Below are positions 51,604 through 62,757 of a DNA stretch of 64,000 bases, in pieces. The notes under the pieces are model-generated. The model did no database searches and was not told the origin of the DNA. It was given only the letters and a program-made list of their open reading frames with translations. The stretch comes from Corallium rubrum (Eukaryota; Cnidaria; Anthozoa; Scleralcyonacea; Coralliidae): assembly GCA_964035015.1 (NCBI GenBank), contig CAXIUP010000288.1, positions 219,001 to 283,000 of the forward strand. Direction: 5' to 3'. Both the position numbers and the translations under genes were made by a program. Position 1 is the stretch's first letter. Each line of letters starts with the position of its first letter.

Positions 51604-51988
51604 GTTTATAACTAGCTCGGTATTTGGTAAGACAGAACCAGGCGTGTTCTTCGGGCCTGTCGGTGCTGATGGTACATACATCTACACCGAGGACCAGGAA
51701 TTCAAGAGTAACAAAAGCTACACTAAGTACCTAACAGCAGATAGGCCGCCGCCAAGATTCCCAAAAATATGGCTAGGTGGTGGTACTGTGCAGAAAGTCC
51801 AGGGTAAGCGGCATTGGGAGAAGGATGTTGAGGGAAAACACGACTTCTCAAAGTTCACATACTTATCAGAAAATGTTATAGACTATATGACCTTAACAAT
51901 TTCAGGATCTATGTTAACGACCATAACTTTTTCATGTCTAAATTGCCAGTACTTAACCCAGTACGTAACGGGTGGCGTGTGCTGTTAA
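51548..51988 (+). CDS. Polinton late protein, left of the SINE
   Basis: MNKTLNRFFAKYPYADKSKF, then GVFFGPVGADGTYIYTEDQE and RPPPRFPKIWLGGGTVQKVQ. No family recognised. The frame runs into the SINE at 51970. The Polinton is broken in this neighbourhood. Confidence 0.45.
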   Translation: MNKTLNRFFAKYPYADKSKFITSSVFGKTEPGVFFGPVGADGTYIYTEDQEFKSNKSYTKYLTADRPPPRFPKIWLGGGTVQKVQGKRHWEKDVEGKHDFSKFTYLSENVIDYMTLTISGSMLTTITFSCLNCQYLTQYVTGGVCC

Positions 51989-52350
51989 CGCGCTGCCTCT
52001 CACCAAAAAGTTAAGCCCGGTTAGACGGGGTTAGTACTTGGATGGGTGACCACTTGGGAAGGACCCCGTTGTTGGGCTTAGGCTCATGTGAGTAGAGTTG
52101 TAGTTGATCTCTCCTGTGCTTCGAGGGTTTTTCGCCGGGTTCTCCGGTTTTCCTCCCTCCATAAAATCGACACCTAACATCTTAGCTGTGATCCGTGGTC
52201 TGAACTGTGCCGTTGGCGGCAGCTTGAAGCGCCTTTGATATGCCTCGACACGGCCACGTTGATCTGCGTCCTTCGCAATTCAGCCGCTGGCTGCAAGTAA
52301 GGACGATTAGCCACCCAGTCCTTTCCTTTCCTGTCCTTAGGAAATAGGAC
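51970..52350 (+). mobile_element. 5S-derived SINE inserted in the Polinton
   Basis: The best-kept copy in the window: GGGTGGCGTGTGCTGTTAAC head, AGTTAAGCCCGGTTAGAC, GTTAGTACTTGGATGGGTGA (5S C box), TCGCCGGGTTCTCCGG body, and a tail ending near CCTTTCCTGTCCTTAGG. No clear target duplication. It shows the SINE family was active after the Polinton arrived. Confidence 0.85.
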
Positions 52351-52360
52351 GGATATTGCT

Positions 52361-53344
52361 GTGTGGTGGAATAACAACGAACCTTACTACCAGTTAATCT
52401 TCGCTGTCTACCTAAGTACGTACTGCTGTGGTGTTGGGGTTGAGCATCTAAAGTTCTACGATGATGTTTATCCAGTGGTTACGTCTATTATGCGCTTCCA
52501 TGTGTACTTCACTACCCGACGTATACTAAGGCGCCTTATAAAGGAAAAGAAAAGTGATCTAATGAGGGAATTTGGTGCTGGGAAGGATGTAATCGACAAT
52601 ATGGATAATATACCTAGAGAGAAAAAGTTCTTGATTAATCCACACTCTGGTCAGCATCATGACCGTGCATTTAAGGAGTGGATGTGGCGTCTTAACCCTG
52701 ATTATAAAACACACTACAGAAGGTTCATACCACTTAAGACAGATGGTTTTACCAGGATAGGGCTACAATATATAAACGAGTCTATCGAGGCTTATGTCTA
52801 TGCAGTGCTAGGCTCTCAAGCTAAAACAAGGGTAAGTATCGTTAAGAAGGGTGCTGGAAGTCTGGAGTCACAACAGGAATTCAGAGTCCTCGTAAATGAC
52901 GCCGTCGTTAACTACTCTGTTAGCACTTGGATTCTGAATATGAACAGATCAATATCAGATACTAACGTAACCCAGAACTTGGCCATAAATCCTGACACAT
53001 GGTTAGTGCCAGGGTCACTCACAATACTGAAGAAAAAAATTATCGGATATAACAACTTACTCAAACACGCGTCTGATGCTATGAAATTTGGTATTAACTC
53101 TAAAGTAAACTACCAGCAGGTTGTCCATAGGCAGCCAAAGAAGCTACACCAGGAATATGTCCCACATCTGGAAACATTAGATGAGGAACCGGAAAAGCCA
53201 CCTCATAAGGAAAATGCATCTGGTACAAACACTGATAATGTAGCCATCCACACACCTGGCACAAACACGACGGATAATGAGCTGGGGGTTATATTAGTTG
53301 TAACAGCTGTGGCCGGATATCTGTTCAGTAAAAACGTCCTGTAG
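52361..53344 (+). CDS. Polinton late protein, right of the SINE
   Basis: Begins near YYQLIFAVYLSTYCCGV, a segment I recognise from other animal Polintons, followed by RFHVYFTTRRILRRL, a central beta-rich part (STWILNMNRSISDTNVTQNL), a Pro/Glu-rich linker and a C-terminal membrane span (VILVVTAVAGYLFSKNVL). Likely a membrane-anchored virion protein. Its upstream border is the SINE. Confidence 0.5.
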   Translation: MWWNNNEPYYQLIFAVYLSTYCCGVGVEHLKFYDDVYPVVTSIMRFHVYFTTRRILRRLIKEKKSDLMREFGAGKDVIDNMDNIPREKKFLINPHSGQHHDRAFKEWMWRLNPDYKTHYRRFIPLKTDGFTRIGLQYINESIEAYVYAVLGSQAKTRVSIVKKGAGSLESQQEFRVLVNDAVVNYSVSTWILNMNRSISDTNVTQNLAINPDTWLVPGSLTILKKKIIGYNNLLKHASDAMKFGINSKVNYQQVVHRQPKKLHQEYVPHLETLDEEPEKPPHKENASGTNTDNVAIHTPGTNTTDNELGVILVVTAVAGYLFSKNVL

Positions 53345-53424
53345 TGAACGAGTGGTTGGGCGTTTTCTGAGTAAAAAAGGTGGTGCTAGTGCCTAAACCA
53401 GCTGAAATTCCCAATTTTCTCTTA

Positions 53425-54489
53425 TGCTAGTATAGGCTGTGAATATAAGGCTTTAAAAACGTCGGCATTTGACATATTTCTCTCCGTACAGTCAAAAGGA
53501 GGCTTCTTTAAGTCTGCGGACTACTTAATAAAATCTGACTTGGATTCTGTGAAGACTTGTATTTTGGAAGATCGGTGGCAACCGACTGGTCTGGCGAGTT
53601 GGGGGTAAAATAAACTGGTCCATTTGTTGGAAGGTTTTATCTGACTCACAATAGACTTTACACTGGTGACTCCTGGTATGATTGCGGCCCAGCACCTCGC
53701 CTTCGGCTCGGTGTGGCCGCCTGGACTCCAGGTTGCCTCTGTTCGGGGCTGTTGTGTGGTGCTAGGTAAATGACCATACGGGTGACTTGACCTTGGTGAC
53801 TCCAAGAAGTACTAGGGCGTCCCACTTAGCATAAGCTCTGGCCATCGCCAAACCACTTGGTCGCTGTTGTCTTTTCCACCGTACCTAATATAAACTTTAT
53901 GTTGCATGGAAAAATAATTTCATATAGGTTGGGTCATTGGTATTCCTGGGTTTTGGATGCCTGGCGGCAACCGACTGGTCTGGCAAGTTGGGGGCAAAAT
54001 AAACTGGCCCATTAACTATAACCACCCGTATAGCCAAGCCGTGGTTCTATGCCGTGGTTCCAGTGGTCGCGCTGACGGGGCAAGTAGGGCCAACCACTGG
54101 GGCCAACGGCTGGGGCCAACGGCTGGGGCCAACGGCTGGGGCCAACGGCTGGGGCTGACGGAGGTTCCAGCAACTTCAAAAAAGTGGTGTATGCGGCCAA
54201 CCAAAAACATCCCTGGGAATAGTCCACGCCTTGGAGCGGTGAAGCATCCAACCAGCAGTCGAGCTGACGGTTAAAAAGTGATGCTACCGAAATTACTTAT
54301 AGTTGACTGGTAGTAGCACAAAAATGTGGAATCGCCGATAGGACCACTTCCGAAAAAAGTGATGCATGTGGCTAGCTCTAAAACACCTCGGGAATAGACA
54401 AAAATCTCGTCCACGCCTCTGGGAGGAAAGGTATCCCAGTCGTAGCGCCCAAAATAAACTGGCCTGGTACCCCCATATCCTATACTACT
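53425..54489 (-). repeat. Polinton right TIR
   Basis: Inverted copy of 34672-35723, longer by about 13 bp because of one extra unit of GGGGCCAACGGCT near 54105-54150. Confidence 0.9.
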
Positions 54490-55175
<686 letters not shown>

Positions 55176-55270
55176 ACAGCTCAACACTGTTTAATGATCT
55201 TTATCTATTGCTGACCAAGATTGGCGGAATAAAATCGGAAAAGAAAAGGAAAAGATTTTGTGTCAACAAT

Positions 55271-55480
55271 TGGGGCAGGGAAGCATTTTAAATCCTAGAC
55301 TCTAGGGACTAGATCCCTGCCTAGGTCCCAGATAGCGAGAACTCTCTGGGCAGGTCAGTCAGGAAAAGAACTAGCCGGCCAGGCGACCCGCTATTAGTAA
55401 GGTGCTAGTCCTGAATGACCCAATCGGAGGCTTCACGTGGTGAAGGGTTGTCCGACAGACAGCACTTCCCTGCCCAGTTT
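55271..55480. mobile_element. Possible MITE with GGGCAGGGAAG ends
   Basis: GGGGCAGGGAAG at the left and CTTCCCTGCCC at the right bound 210 bp. Internal copies of CTAGGGACTAG-like words. Weak but symmetric. Confidence 0.45.
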
Positions 55481-55981
55481 TACTGAGTTATTATATTCAT
55501 TAATACAATTATAATTACAATAACATATCGTTCTATGACATTTTCGTGATGTACATGGGAGGTGGGTGGGGTTTTTTCGTTTCAGTATACCAAGTCAACT
55601 GACTTGGTTGAACTCGCTTACAGTTTGTCGTCGATCTTTACAGATTGACGGCACAAGAGAGAATGAGAGATCTATGCTCCGGTACTGGTTATTTGGTGCA
55701 GAAAGAGTAGGTCATTGTATTCATGCACGTGAAAGATATCTAGATTTGTTAGTTTTCATTGGGTTAGAGCCTTTAGCACGAGTTTTTCACATGCTTAACT
55801 GTTGGTCAATTTCGACCTTATCTTTTTTGATAAAGGTTATGTTGTTCATTGTGCGACCTGCACCTTGAGCTCTTGTGTAATAGAACGGTTCATGGTAGTG
55901 TCAGTCACCTCCCAAGCAAAGCAAACGCAACGAACATAAATTTGATTACCTGATATGCGACTTTCCTCCAGAGTATTACTC

Positions 55982-55983
<2 letters not shown>
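55481..55983. other. Gene-free stretch
   Basis: A 100-residue plus-strand frame exists (55566-55868) but shows no domain or codon signal that I can support. Nothing else seen. Confidence 0.4.

Positions 55984-56063
<80 letters not shown>
55984..56063. repeat. (AT)n microsatellite
   Basis: About 40 AT units. A shorter AT run follows at 56131-56161. Confidence 0.95.
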
Positions 56064-56069
<6 letters not shown>

Positions 56070-56162
56070 CAGAGAGCCAGCTTTGAACATCAATTCCAAG
56101 TACAATCATAAAACATCAAAAAAGGAATGATATATATTTATATATATATATATATATATATT

Positions 56163-56265
56163 TAACAATTAGACAACGAGCCCGAGTTTTCTATGAGCGA
56201 ATAGTCAACGAGGCGAAGCCGAGTTGACTATCGCTCATAGAAAACGAGGGCGAGTTGTCTAATTG
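56163..56265. repeat. 100-bp hairpin (AATTAGACAACGAG)
   Basis: CAATTAGACAACGAGCCCGA pairs with the reverse TCGAGGGCGAGTTGTCTAATTG-like arm; inner CTATGAGCGAATAGTCAAC pairs with GTTGACTATCGCTCATAG. The loop is AGGCGAAGCC-like and itself palindromic. Confidence 0.75.
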
Positions 56266-56957
56266 TTTTAGTATAAATTTACCAACAAACGTTAAATAAA
56301 TTCTCGACCATTACATATCCTTTGAGGCTCGTTTAATACATTTTTTGACTGCCAACAACAAACGTTCAACAGTCATTTCGGACATCACCTTGGCCCGTAC
56401 AGTAACCGATGGAAAAGTAACGTTTTCTTGCATAATTTAGCATGGATTTTCATGTACAATATTGAAACAATATATATCCACCCATTTGATTTGTAAAAGT
56501 GACAAAAAGTTGAAAGAAACATTCAATTTGGCGTATAGTTTACATCACGAAATCTTGTCAACAGCAAGCGTGATTCTGAAATGTGTTTTGTTTGCAGTTA
56601 TTTCGTTTTAAACGAACACAAATAAACAATTTAATGATCTTACCATTAATAACTTCCATTCTAACCATTTTGTAGCCGTTTTTGTTTTCGTAGAACGTAT
56701 TGCTTCGCCTAAATGTTCAATTTCTTCTTTCATTTGCCCACTCCGTTATAACTTCGGCGCCATTGTTGCTTAACAGAACAACCGCTGGCTCTAATGATCA
56801 TTGTTCGTGCTATACTACGCATTTTGTCATTGGTCAATTTTTTTAAATGAATGACTTTCATTGGTTTATCCCAGAGGTTTATATCACCAATTATAAACTC
56901 CTGCAATAGCCAATGAAATTCGAGGATTTGCATTATAAACTTTTAAATTTATACTAA
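56266..56957. mobile_element. TIR element with TTTAGTATAAATTTA ends
   Basis: TTTAGTATAAATTTA at about 56267 and TAAATTTATACTAAA at 56943-56957. The hairpin at 56163 abuts the left end and may be part of it. No long frame. Confidence 0.5.
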
Positions 56958-56967
56958 ATATATATAT

Positions 56968-57047
56968 AAACGCGCGCAAAAAAACAACAACAAACAAACA
57001 AACAAACAAACAAACAAACCAAAACTCCATTTGGAATCAATGATAAA

Positions 57048-57089
<42 letters not shown>

Positions 57090-57161
57090 TTTATCATTGA
57101 TTCCAAATGGAGTTTTGGTTTGTTTGTTTGTTTGTTTGTTGTTGTTTTTTTGCGCGCGTTT
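56968..57161. repeat. 194-bp near-perfect palindrome
   Basis: Both halves read AAACGCGCGCAAAAAAACAA, CAAA units, CCAAAACTCCATTTGGAATC, AATGATAAATAATT and then an (AT)n centre at about 57064. Only the number of CAAA units differs slightly. No spacer other than the AT run. Confidence 0.9.
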
Positions 57162-57753
57162 GCTCGACCCGCAACATTTGTATAGCGACCACTGTGACAA
57201 CCCCCATGAGTCGTTCGATTATAAGTGGATTAGTTTTCTTAACATATCTCATTAACAACAATTTATTGACATAGTATAAATTGAAACTTAACAGCTAATA
57301 AACATCCTTTCATTTGCCCTCGCAAATTTTGTCATTTCGAACATATTTTTAATTTTTTCCTATGAATTTCCTGATAAATGGGAAATCGATTCATTAACTA
57401 ATGTTGTTAATGTAATATTAGTTGTACGTATACATGTGTAATGTACGTAACAGACGTTTGGTAGACGTTCGTCAGGCTCAATTATTCAGAAAAGATTTCT
57501 GAGCCCCAGAAAGGGTTCGAACCTGCAACCTGATTACAACGATTAGTTTATACGTTTTCCTAACTCTTTAAGATTGTTCTTATTGGAAGCTTTTGACTGT
57601 TGTAATATTTATGAATCATCGATATACGCTATATCGTATCATCTATAACTACAGCCCAGTTTATAGACGTCGCTCTTGTGTCGAGTCAAATCCAACTATA
57701 AAAAAAAACCGAGAACATATGTACGGAAGCCCAGACGCGACAACATGAAATTA
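57162..57753. other. Gene-free stretch with repeat copy
   Basis: 57300-57396 is the direct copy of 10595-10686. TAGACGTTCGTCAGG-like words at 57460. No gene recognised. Confidence 0.45.
57495..57575 (-). mobile_element. tRNA-like fragment (SINE or tRNA relic)
   Basis: The reverse strand reads TTGTAATCAGGTTGCAGGTT followed by CGAACCCTTTCTGG, which fits the T arm and acceptor side of a tRNA with B box GGTTCGAACC. A good D arm or A box is not seen, so a functional tRNA is unlikely. Confidence 0.35.
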
Positions 57754-57973
57754 GATTTTACATTTTCTGATTTCATATTTTCTGATTTCATATTTTCTGA
57801 TTTCATATTTTCTGATTTCATATTTTCTGATTTCATATTTTCTGATTTTACATTTTCTGATTTTACATTTTCTGATTTTACATTTTCTGATTTCATATTT
57901 TCTGATTTCATATTTTCTGATTTCATATTTTCTGATTTTACATTTCTTGATTTTACATTTCTTGATTTTACAT
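57754..57973. repeat. 15-bp minisatellite (TTTTCTGATTTCATA)
   Basis: About 14 to 15 units in two main variants (GATTTCATA and GATTTTACA) plus three TTTCTTGATTTTACA units at the end. Long frames on both strands are by-products. Confidence 0.95.
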
Positions 57974-58917
57974 TTTTGTCAATATCGATATCGCGCCGTG
58001 GATTATTTCACCTTCGTGATTTTATATATAAAGACCGGGGCCGTCTGAATGAGGACGCGCTGCTAGCTCTGATTTTAGCCGAAGGCCAGGGAGTAATGCT
58101 ATTTTTACTGATATGTGGCGATACATATCCCAGTCTAATTTATATAATATATAATAAAACAACGAACAAACGACAACTACGCGGCTTTAGCGTAACCGAA
58201 GCGGTAACATGATCCGACTTGGGAACGACGGCTTAATTAAAACTTCAGCTTTGACTTGTGGATTCGTGATCGCCGTATTGCAAGCCAGGAATCAATTTTT
58301 GCTTGTCTTTTAATACCTTTTGTTTCACAATTATATAGGGCAATGAACATAATTGATGGTCCAATTTATACTACAGACGTTTAACTCGTCTAGACACAAA
58401 TTAAACGTCTAGCTGTTCAAGCGAATGCAGGACACACAAAGTTTTGATCACGGACAATCAAATGTGTACTGATAATTTGATGCATCATAATTTGATATAT
58501 TTCATACTAGACGTTCTAAACGTCTCAGGACGTCTGTTATTAAAGTGCGACCGATGCGCTTAACGGGCCCTTAACAGACGCCGCTAAAATTTTATCAGCG
58601 ATAGTCCTCTTGCGATAGTCCAAGACGTTTAAGACGTCTTTATAGACGGCTAGTATCATCCAAACCATCGTTCAAACCGAAAACAAAGGTTGCAACCGGA
58701 ATTTATTTCCATTTTCCAGTGGTCGCGAACCATGTTTCAAAAACTTATTAATAATTCACGAGGAGGTTTTATCAGTGTCTTTATATGTGATAAAGATACC
58801 TCCTGATTTACATAAACTTTAGCTTTGATATTCTCGGCTTAGACAAGGTTATTTTTCAAACTTACTTTTTTTTAAAAGTGGTTCGTTTTTGAAGCCGTTC
58901 AATAAACTCGCAGTTTG
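57974..58917. other. Gene-free stretch with AGACGT words
   Basis: Several GACGTTTAA, TAGACGTT and AGACGTCT words lie between 58375 and 58650 in both orientations, suggesting an old foldback element. No gene recognised. Confidence 0.35.
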
Positions 58918-58978
58918 TGTTTATCAGATATAAAAACACTCGGCTTCGCCTCGTGTCTTTATATCTGATAAAACACTC
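58918..58978. repeat. Hairpin (TTATCAGATATAAA)
   Basis: GTGTTTATCAGATATAAA and ACACTCG pair with CGTGT and TTTATATCTGATAAAACAC around GGCTTCGCC. A weaker related piece (TTATCAGTGTCTTTATATGT) occurs at 58769. Confidence 0.7.
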
Positions 58979-59034
58979 CTGTTATAAAACAGTACCAAAT
59001 ATATATGTATGGCTGTCACTGGTGGGAGGAAGAT

Positions 59035-59934
59035 GTAAAAGTTGAAAATGTAAAAGTTGAAAATGTAAAAGTTGAAAATGTAAAAGTTGAAAATGTAAAA
59101 GTTGAAAATGTAAAAGTTGAAAATGTAAAAGTTGAAAATGTAAAAGTTGAAAATGTAAAAGTTGAAAATGTAAAAGTTGAAAATGTAAAAGTTGAACATG
59201 TAAAAGTTGAACATGTAAAAGTTGAAAATGTAAAAGTTGAAAATGTAAAAGTTGAAAATGTAAAAGTTGAAAATGTAAAAGTTGAAAATGTAAAAGTTGA
59301 AAATGTAAAAGTTGAAAATGTAAAAGTTGAAAATGTAAAAGTTGAAAATGTAAAAGTTGAAAATGTAAAAGTTGAAAATGTAAAAGTTGAAAATGTAAAA
59401 GTTGAAAATGTAAAAGTTGAAAATGTAAAAGTTGAAAATGTAAAAGTTGAAAATGTAAAAGTTGAAAATGTAAAAGTTGAAAATGTAAAAGTTGAAAATA
59501 TAAAAGTTGAAAATATAAAAGTTGAAAATGTAAAAGTTGAAAATATAAAAGTTGAAAATGTAAAAGTTGAAAATGTAAAAGTTGAAAATGTAAAAGTTGA
59601 AAATGTAAAAGTTGAAAATGTAAAAGTTGAAAATGTAAAAGTTGAAAATATAAAAGTTGAAAATATAAAAGTTGAAAATGTAAAAGTTGAAAATGTAAAA
59701 GTTGAAAATGTAAAAGTTGAAAATGTAAAAGTTGAAAATGTAAAAGTTGAAAATGTAAAAGTTGAAAATGTAAAAGTTGAAAATGTAAAAGTTGAAAATA
59801 TAAAAGTTGAAAATATAAAAGTTGAAAATGTAAAAGTTGAAAATGTAAAAGTTGAAAATGTAAAAGTTGAAAATGTAAAAGTTGAAAATGTAAAAGTTGA
59901 AAATGTAAAAGTTGAAAATGTAAAAGTTGAAAAT
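59035..59934. repeat. 15-bp minisatellite, exactly 60 units (GTAAAAGTTGAAAAT)
   Basis: 900 bp with no length changes. Only single-base variants occur: two CATGT units near 59190-59220 and paired ATATAA units near 59500-59660 and 59800-59820. Because the unit is a multiple of three and has no stops in most frames, very long repeat frames exist on both strands; none is supported as a protein. Confidence 0.95.
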
Positions 59935-59976
59935 GCACGCAAAAGTTCCAGAAGACCCCCTGCAGCGCATGACACT

Positions 59977-60571
59977 CTGCACGCGGTTCCCTTGAAAGGC
60001 GATCATGGATCTTGCTGGGAATTTTAGAGGAGTTTGCCGTCGCCACGGAAATAAATGTGTGGGTTATCGGATGAGCAATCCATCGTCTCACACCTGTGTG
60101 TGTGGGTGTCCAGCGTTCGAGCACGTAAGTTGTGGTCGGTTACTGTGCCGCGAAATATCTGTAATCTGTATGTGTGAGATATCCATATTTTTAAATAGGG
60201 TGTGCGATTGATGTAAAGCTATATACATGCCTTTACAGTCAAATATCAAATGTTGTCTAGCGTGCGACTGCATTATTCTTCCGAAACATCAATGTTGATA
60301 CGTCTAGCTAGTCAGTGAAAATTATTTGGTTAATTTCCGTAAGATTATTTCGGTTGATTTCCAGCGAACTAGCTTTTAATACCGTGCCAAGAGTCTACCG
60401 TACGCCTTCCTGCGAGCCGCACGGTTAAGAGCGTACCTATCAATTCAAAGAGCGAACCAAACAGATTTATGCAGCGTGCTGTGACTGAAGCATAATAAGA
60501 ATTAGTTCGGTGTGCTGTTATCACGCTTTATAAATCAGGCGAGATTCTGCTTGTCAAACAACATTGTTATG
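59977..60571. repeat. Large inverted repeat, left arm
   Basis: 595 bp, inverted copy at 60759-61357 with few differences by eye; 187-bp spacer. A 68-residue Cys-rich frame (60005-60211) occurs in both arms but no family is recognised. No transposase. Confidence 0.85.
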
Positions 60572-60758
60572 TTACTTAATAGTAACACCATTCGCTGAGA
60601 TAGATCGATTTTAACACGAAAGTCGTCAACAACCAAGTAACTTAATGTCCCTTTTATCGACGAAGAATGCAAATATTATAGCCATGTACGAATTTATCGC
60701 GTAGATACAGTTCTAGGAATTCTACTATAAAAATAGTATCACGCGGTTTCTCCCGCAA

Positions 60759-61357
60759 CATAACAATGTTGTTTGACAAGCAGAATCTCGCCTGATTTAT
60801 AAAGCGTGATAACAGCACACCGAACTAATTCTTATTACAATTGCTTTAGTCACAGCACGCTGCATAAATCTGTTTGGTTCGCTCTTTGAATTGATAGGTA
60901 CGCTCTTAACCGTGCGGCTCGCAGGAAGGCGTACGGTAGACTCTTGGCACGGTATTAAAAGCTAGCTCGCTGGAAATCAACCGAAATAATCTTACGGAAA
61001 TTAACCAAATAATTTTCACTGACTAGCTAGACGTATCAACATTGATGTTTCGGAAGAATAATGCAGTCGCACGCTAGACAACATTTGATATTTGACTGTA
61101 AAGGCATGTATATAGCTTTACATCAATCGCACACCCCATTTAAAAATATGGATATCTCACACATACAGATTACAGATATTTCGCGGCACAGTAACCGACC
61201 ACAACTTACGTGCTCGAGCGCTGGACACCCACACACACAGGTGTGAGACGATGGATTGCTCATCCGATAACCCACACATTTATTTCCGTGGCGACGGCAA
61301 ACTCCTCTAAAATTCCCAGCGAGATCCATGATCGCCTTTCAAGGGAACCGCGTGCAG
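60759..61357. repeat. Large inverted repeat, right arm
   Basis: 599 bp, pairs with 59977-60571. The outer border is CTGCACGCGGTTCCC in both arms. Confidence 0.85.
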
Positions 61358-61384
61358 CACTCTCCTCCGCAGAGGCTTTTTTTA

Positions 61385-61512
61385 GTATTCCGTAATGTCC
61401 GTAACGAGAGTTTTGATTAGCAATATGAGCATTTTCACTCATTCTTATTTAATATTTCGTAATGTCCGTAACGAGAGTTCTCGAGAGCCATTTCATTTTC
61501 ACTCATTCTTAC
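61385..61512. repeat. Twofold repeat with GTAATGTCCGTAACGAGAGT
   Basis: A unit of about 66 bp (GTAATGTCCGTAACGAGAGT, then CATTTTCACTCATTCTTA) is present twice. The core matches the transposon-end motif seen at 1240 and 6660. Confidence 0.6.
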
Positions 61513-61631
61513 ATGAAGTTTTAGGTTAGGGGTTAGGGAGCGCGCAAAGAGTGAAGGGAAGGGTGAAATTGAGGAAGCCTCTGCCATATAATGCTTCCAA
61601 GATGGCGACATTTGTATAAAGCTTATGAATA

Positions 61632-62633
61632 ATGGATGAAGAAATTTTGAATACGATATTTGCTACATCCAGTGAACTTTTCAAGTGGCGAAAGGAGAAA
61701 GCAAAATATTGTGTGCTGAGTGCTATAAAAGCAATGGTGAAATAAAATTGTTTTTGAAAGGAGCGGGTCTGATGCATCATTTTAAAGCATCGCAAGGTGC
61801 CCAAGGTGGTGCTAGATGAACAAAAAAATAAGGATTGTAAGATGCTGTTTGAAGATCTTCACTGCCAGGAAACACGGAGAATTCTAAGTGAACTTTCCGA
61901 AGTACGCATTCAAATGGTAAGAATAAATTTATCATATACTCAATGATCATAAGTGGTGAATTCATTGTATAATTTATAAAATACAGTTTGTCTTAGACTA
62001 AGGCAGGGATGGGCGCCACTCCTATGAGTATTTTAGAACTTTACTATTTTGTTGGCATATGTAGAGCTGTATCATTTGTCTTTCCATGACAATAAGTAGC
62101 GACTGTCTTCATATAAAAATTCTGGACACAGTTTGGGTTATAACATTGCAATAAAACAGATCCTCTGAAGACCTGAACTTAAATTATTGCCTATTCCCTG
62201 AAGAAATTCATAGTTTACTCCCATGATGAACCCTATTTTCCACCCATGATTTCCATAAATTGCTGCACCCCTGACCAGAAAATTAGCAGAGAATTAGCTT
62301 ATACATGACATACTCCAAGCTCCTTTGTAGTTTATTAATAGGAGAGGGTGGAATGGGGATATTGATACTATGGATATTAAATTAAATGCTGTAGTCCATT
62401 TCATGCTGGCAAACATGTTGTTTGTATCTATGTGTAGAACTCTGAGTATGTTGAATTTCAAATGGTGAGCCTTAGTGATGGGATGGAAAAGGATGGAATG
62501 ATGATTGCAGCAAGGTCTGCCAGAGAGGCAGCAAAGTTATATGGCCTGTACCTTCATCACCATGGCTTCCTGAAACCCCTTGGAGGCATTCCTTGCCGTG
62601 TTCGAGCCAAGTTTGTTACATTCTGGACTAAAA
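61632..62633 (+). CDS. Upstream exons of a RecQ-like gene (tentative)
   Basis: Three candidate exons. First: ATG at 61632 (MDEEILNTIFATSSELFKWR) up to a possible GTGAAA donor near 61735. Second: coding piece ending LSELSEVRIQM at 61916, followed by a good GTAAGA donor; its start near 61785 is uncertain. Third: 62438-62633 after a TGTGTAG acceptor, with EYVEFQMVSLSDG and ARSAREAAKLYGLYLHHHGF, ending before GTAATA. I recognise no domain. The phase of the 62633 donor does not fit the acceptor at 62758, so either a boundary is wrong or the gene is a relic. Two genuine-looking splice signals and order upstream of the helicase exon support one transcription unit. Confidence 0.45.
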
Positions 62634-62757
62634 GTAATACATATTCACAAACATAAATGTACGCACCCCCATAAATTGATGTTTTAATATTTTTGCAAGT
62701 ACAGTTATATTCATTTAATTTTAAACTGCCCAAGTTAAGATTTTTTCTTTATTACAG

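Larger units (their letters stand above)
34672..54489. mobile_element. Polinton (Maverick), 19.8 kb, structurally complete
   Basis: Virus-like DNA element bounded by inverted repeats of 1,052 and 1,065 bp that start AGTAGTATAGG and end CCTATACTACT, with an exact 6-bp TSD. Parts: protein-primed-type DNA polymerase B, nuclease genes, a VLTF3-like candidate, small membrane proteins and a fibre-like gene on the minus strand; penton-like, integrase, membrane protein, probable major capsid protein, packaging ATPase and late genes on the plus strand. The TIRs look near-identical by eye, so the insertion is young. It is nevertheless broken in about three or four places, one being a SINE insertion, so it is treated as a fossil. 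Confidence 0.95.

Noticed and set aside
36145-54489. An active, infectious-type virus genome
   Set aside because: The polymerase region is broken and a SINE interrupts a late-gene region; the element is a young fossil.
57495-57575. Functional tRNA gene
   Set aside because: Only the T-arm region with GGTTCGAACC fits; D arm and A box are not convincing. Kept as a low-confidence tRNA-like fragment.
59005-60027. A 340-residue VENVK repeat protein (and 300-380-residue frames on the other strand)
   Set aside because: All come from a 15-bp tandem repeat without stops; no start context, no non-repeat domain, and several frames are equally open.
60005-60211. Cys-rich 68-residue protein in both arms of the large inverted repeat
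   Set aside because: Duplicated only because the arms are copies; no recognisable family, a second frame on the other strand is equally open. Worth revisiting only if transcripts exist.
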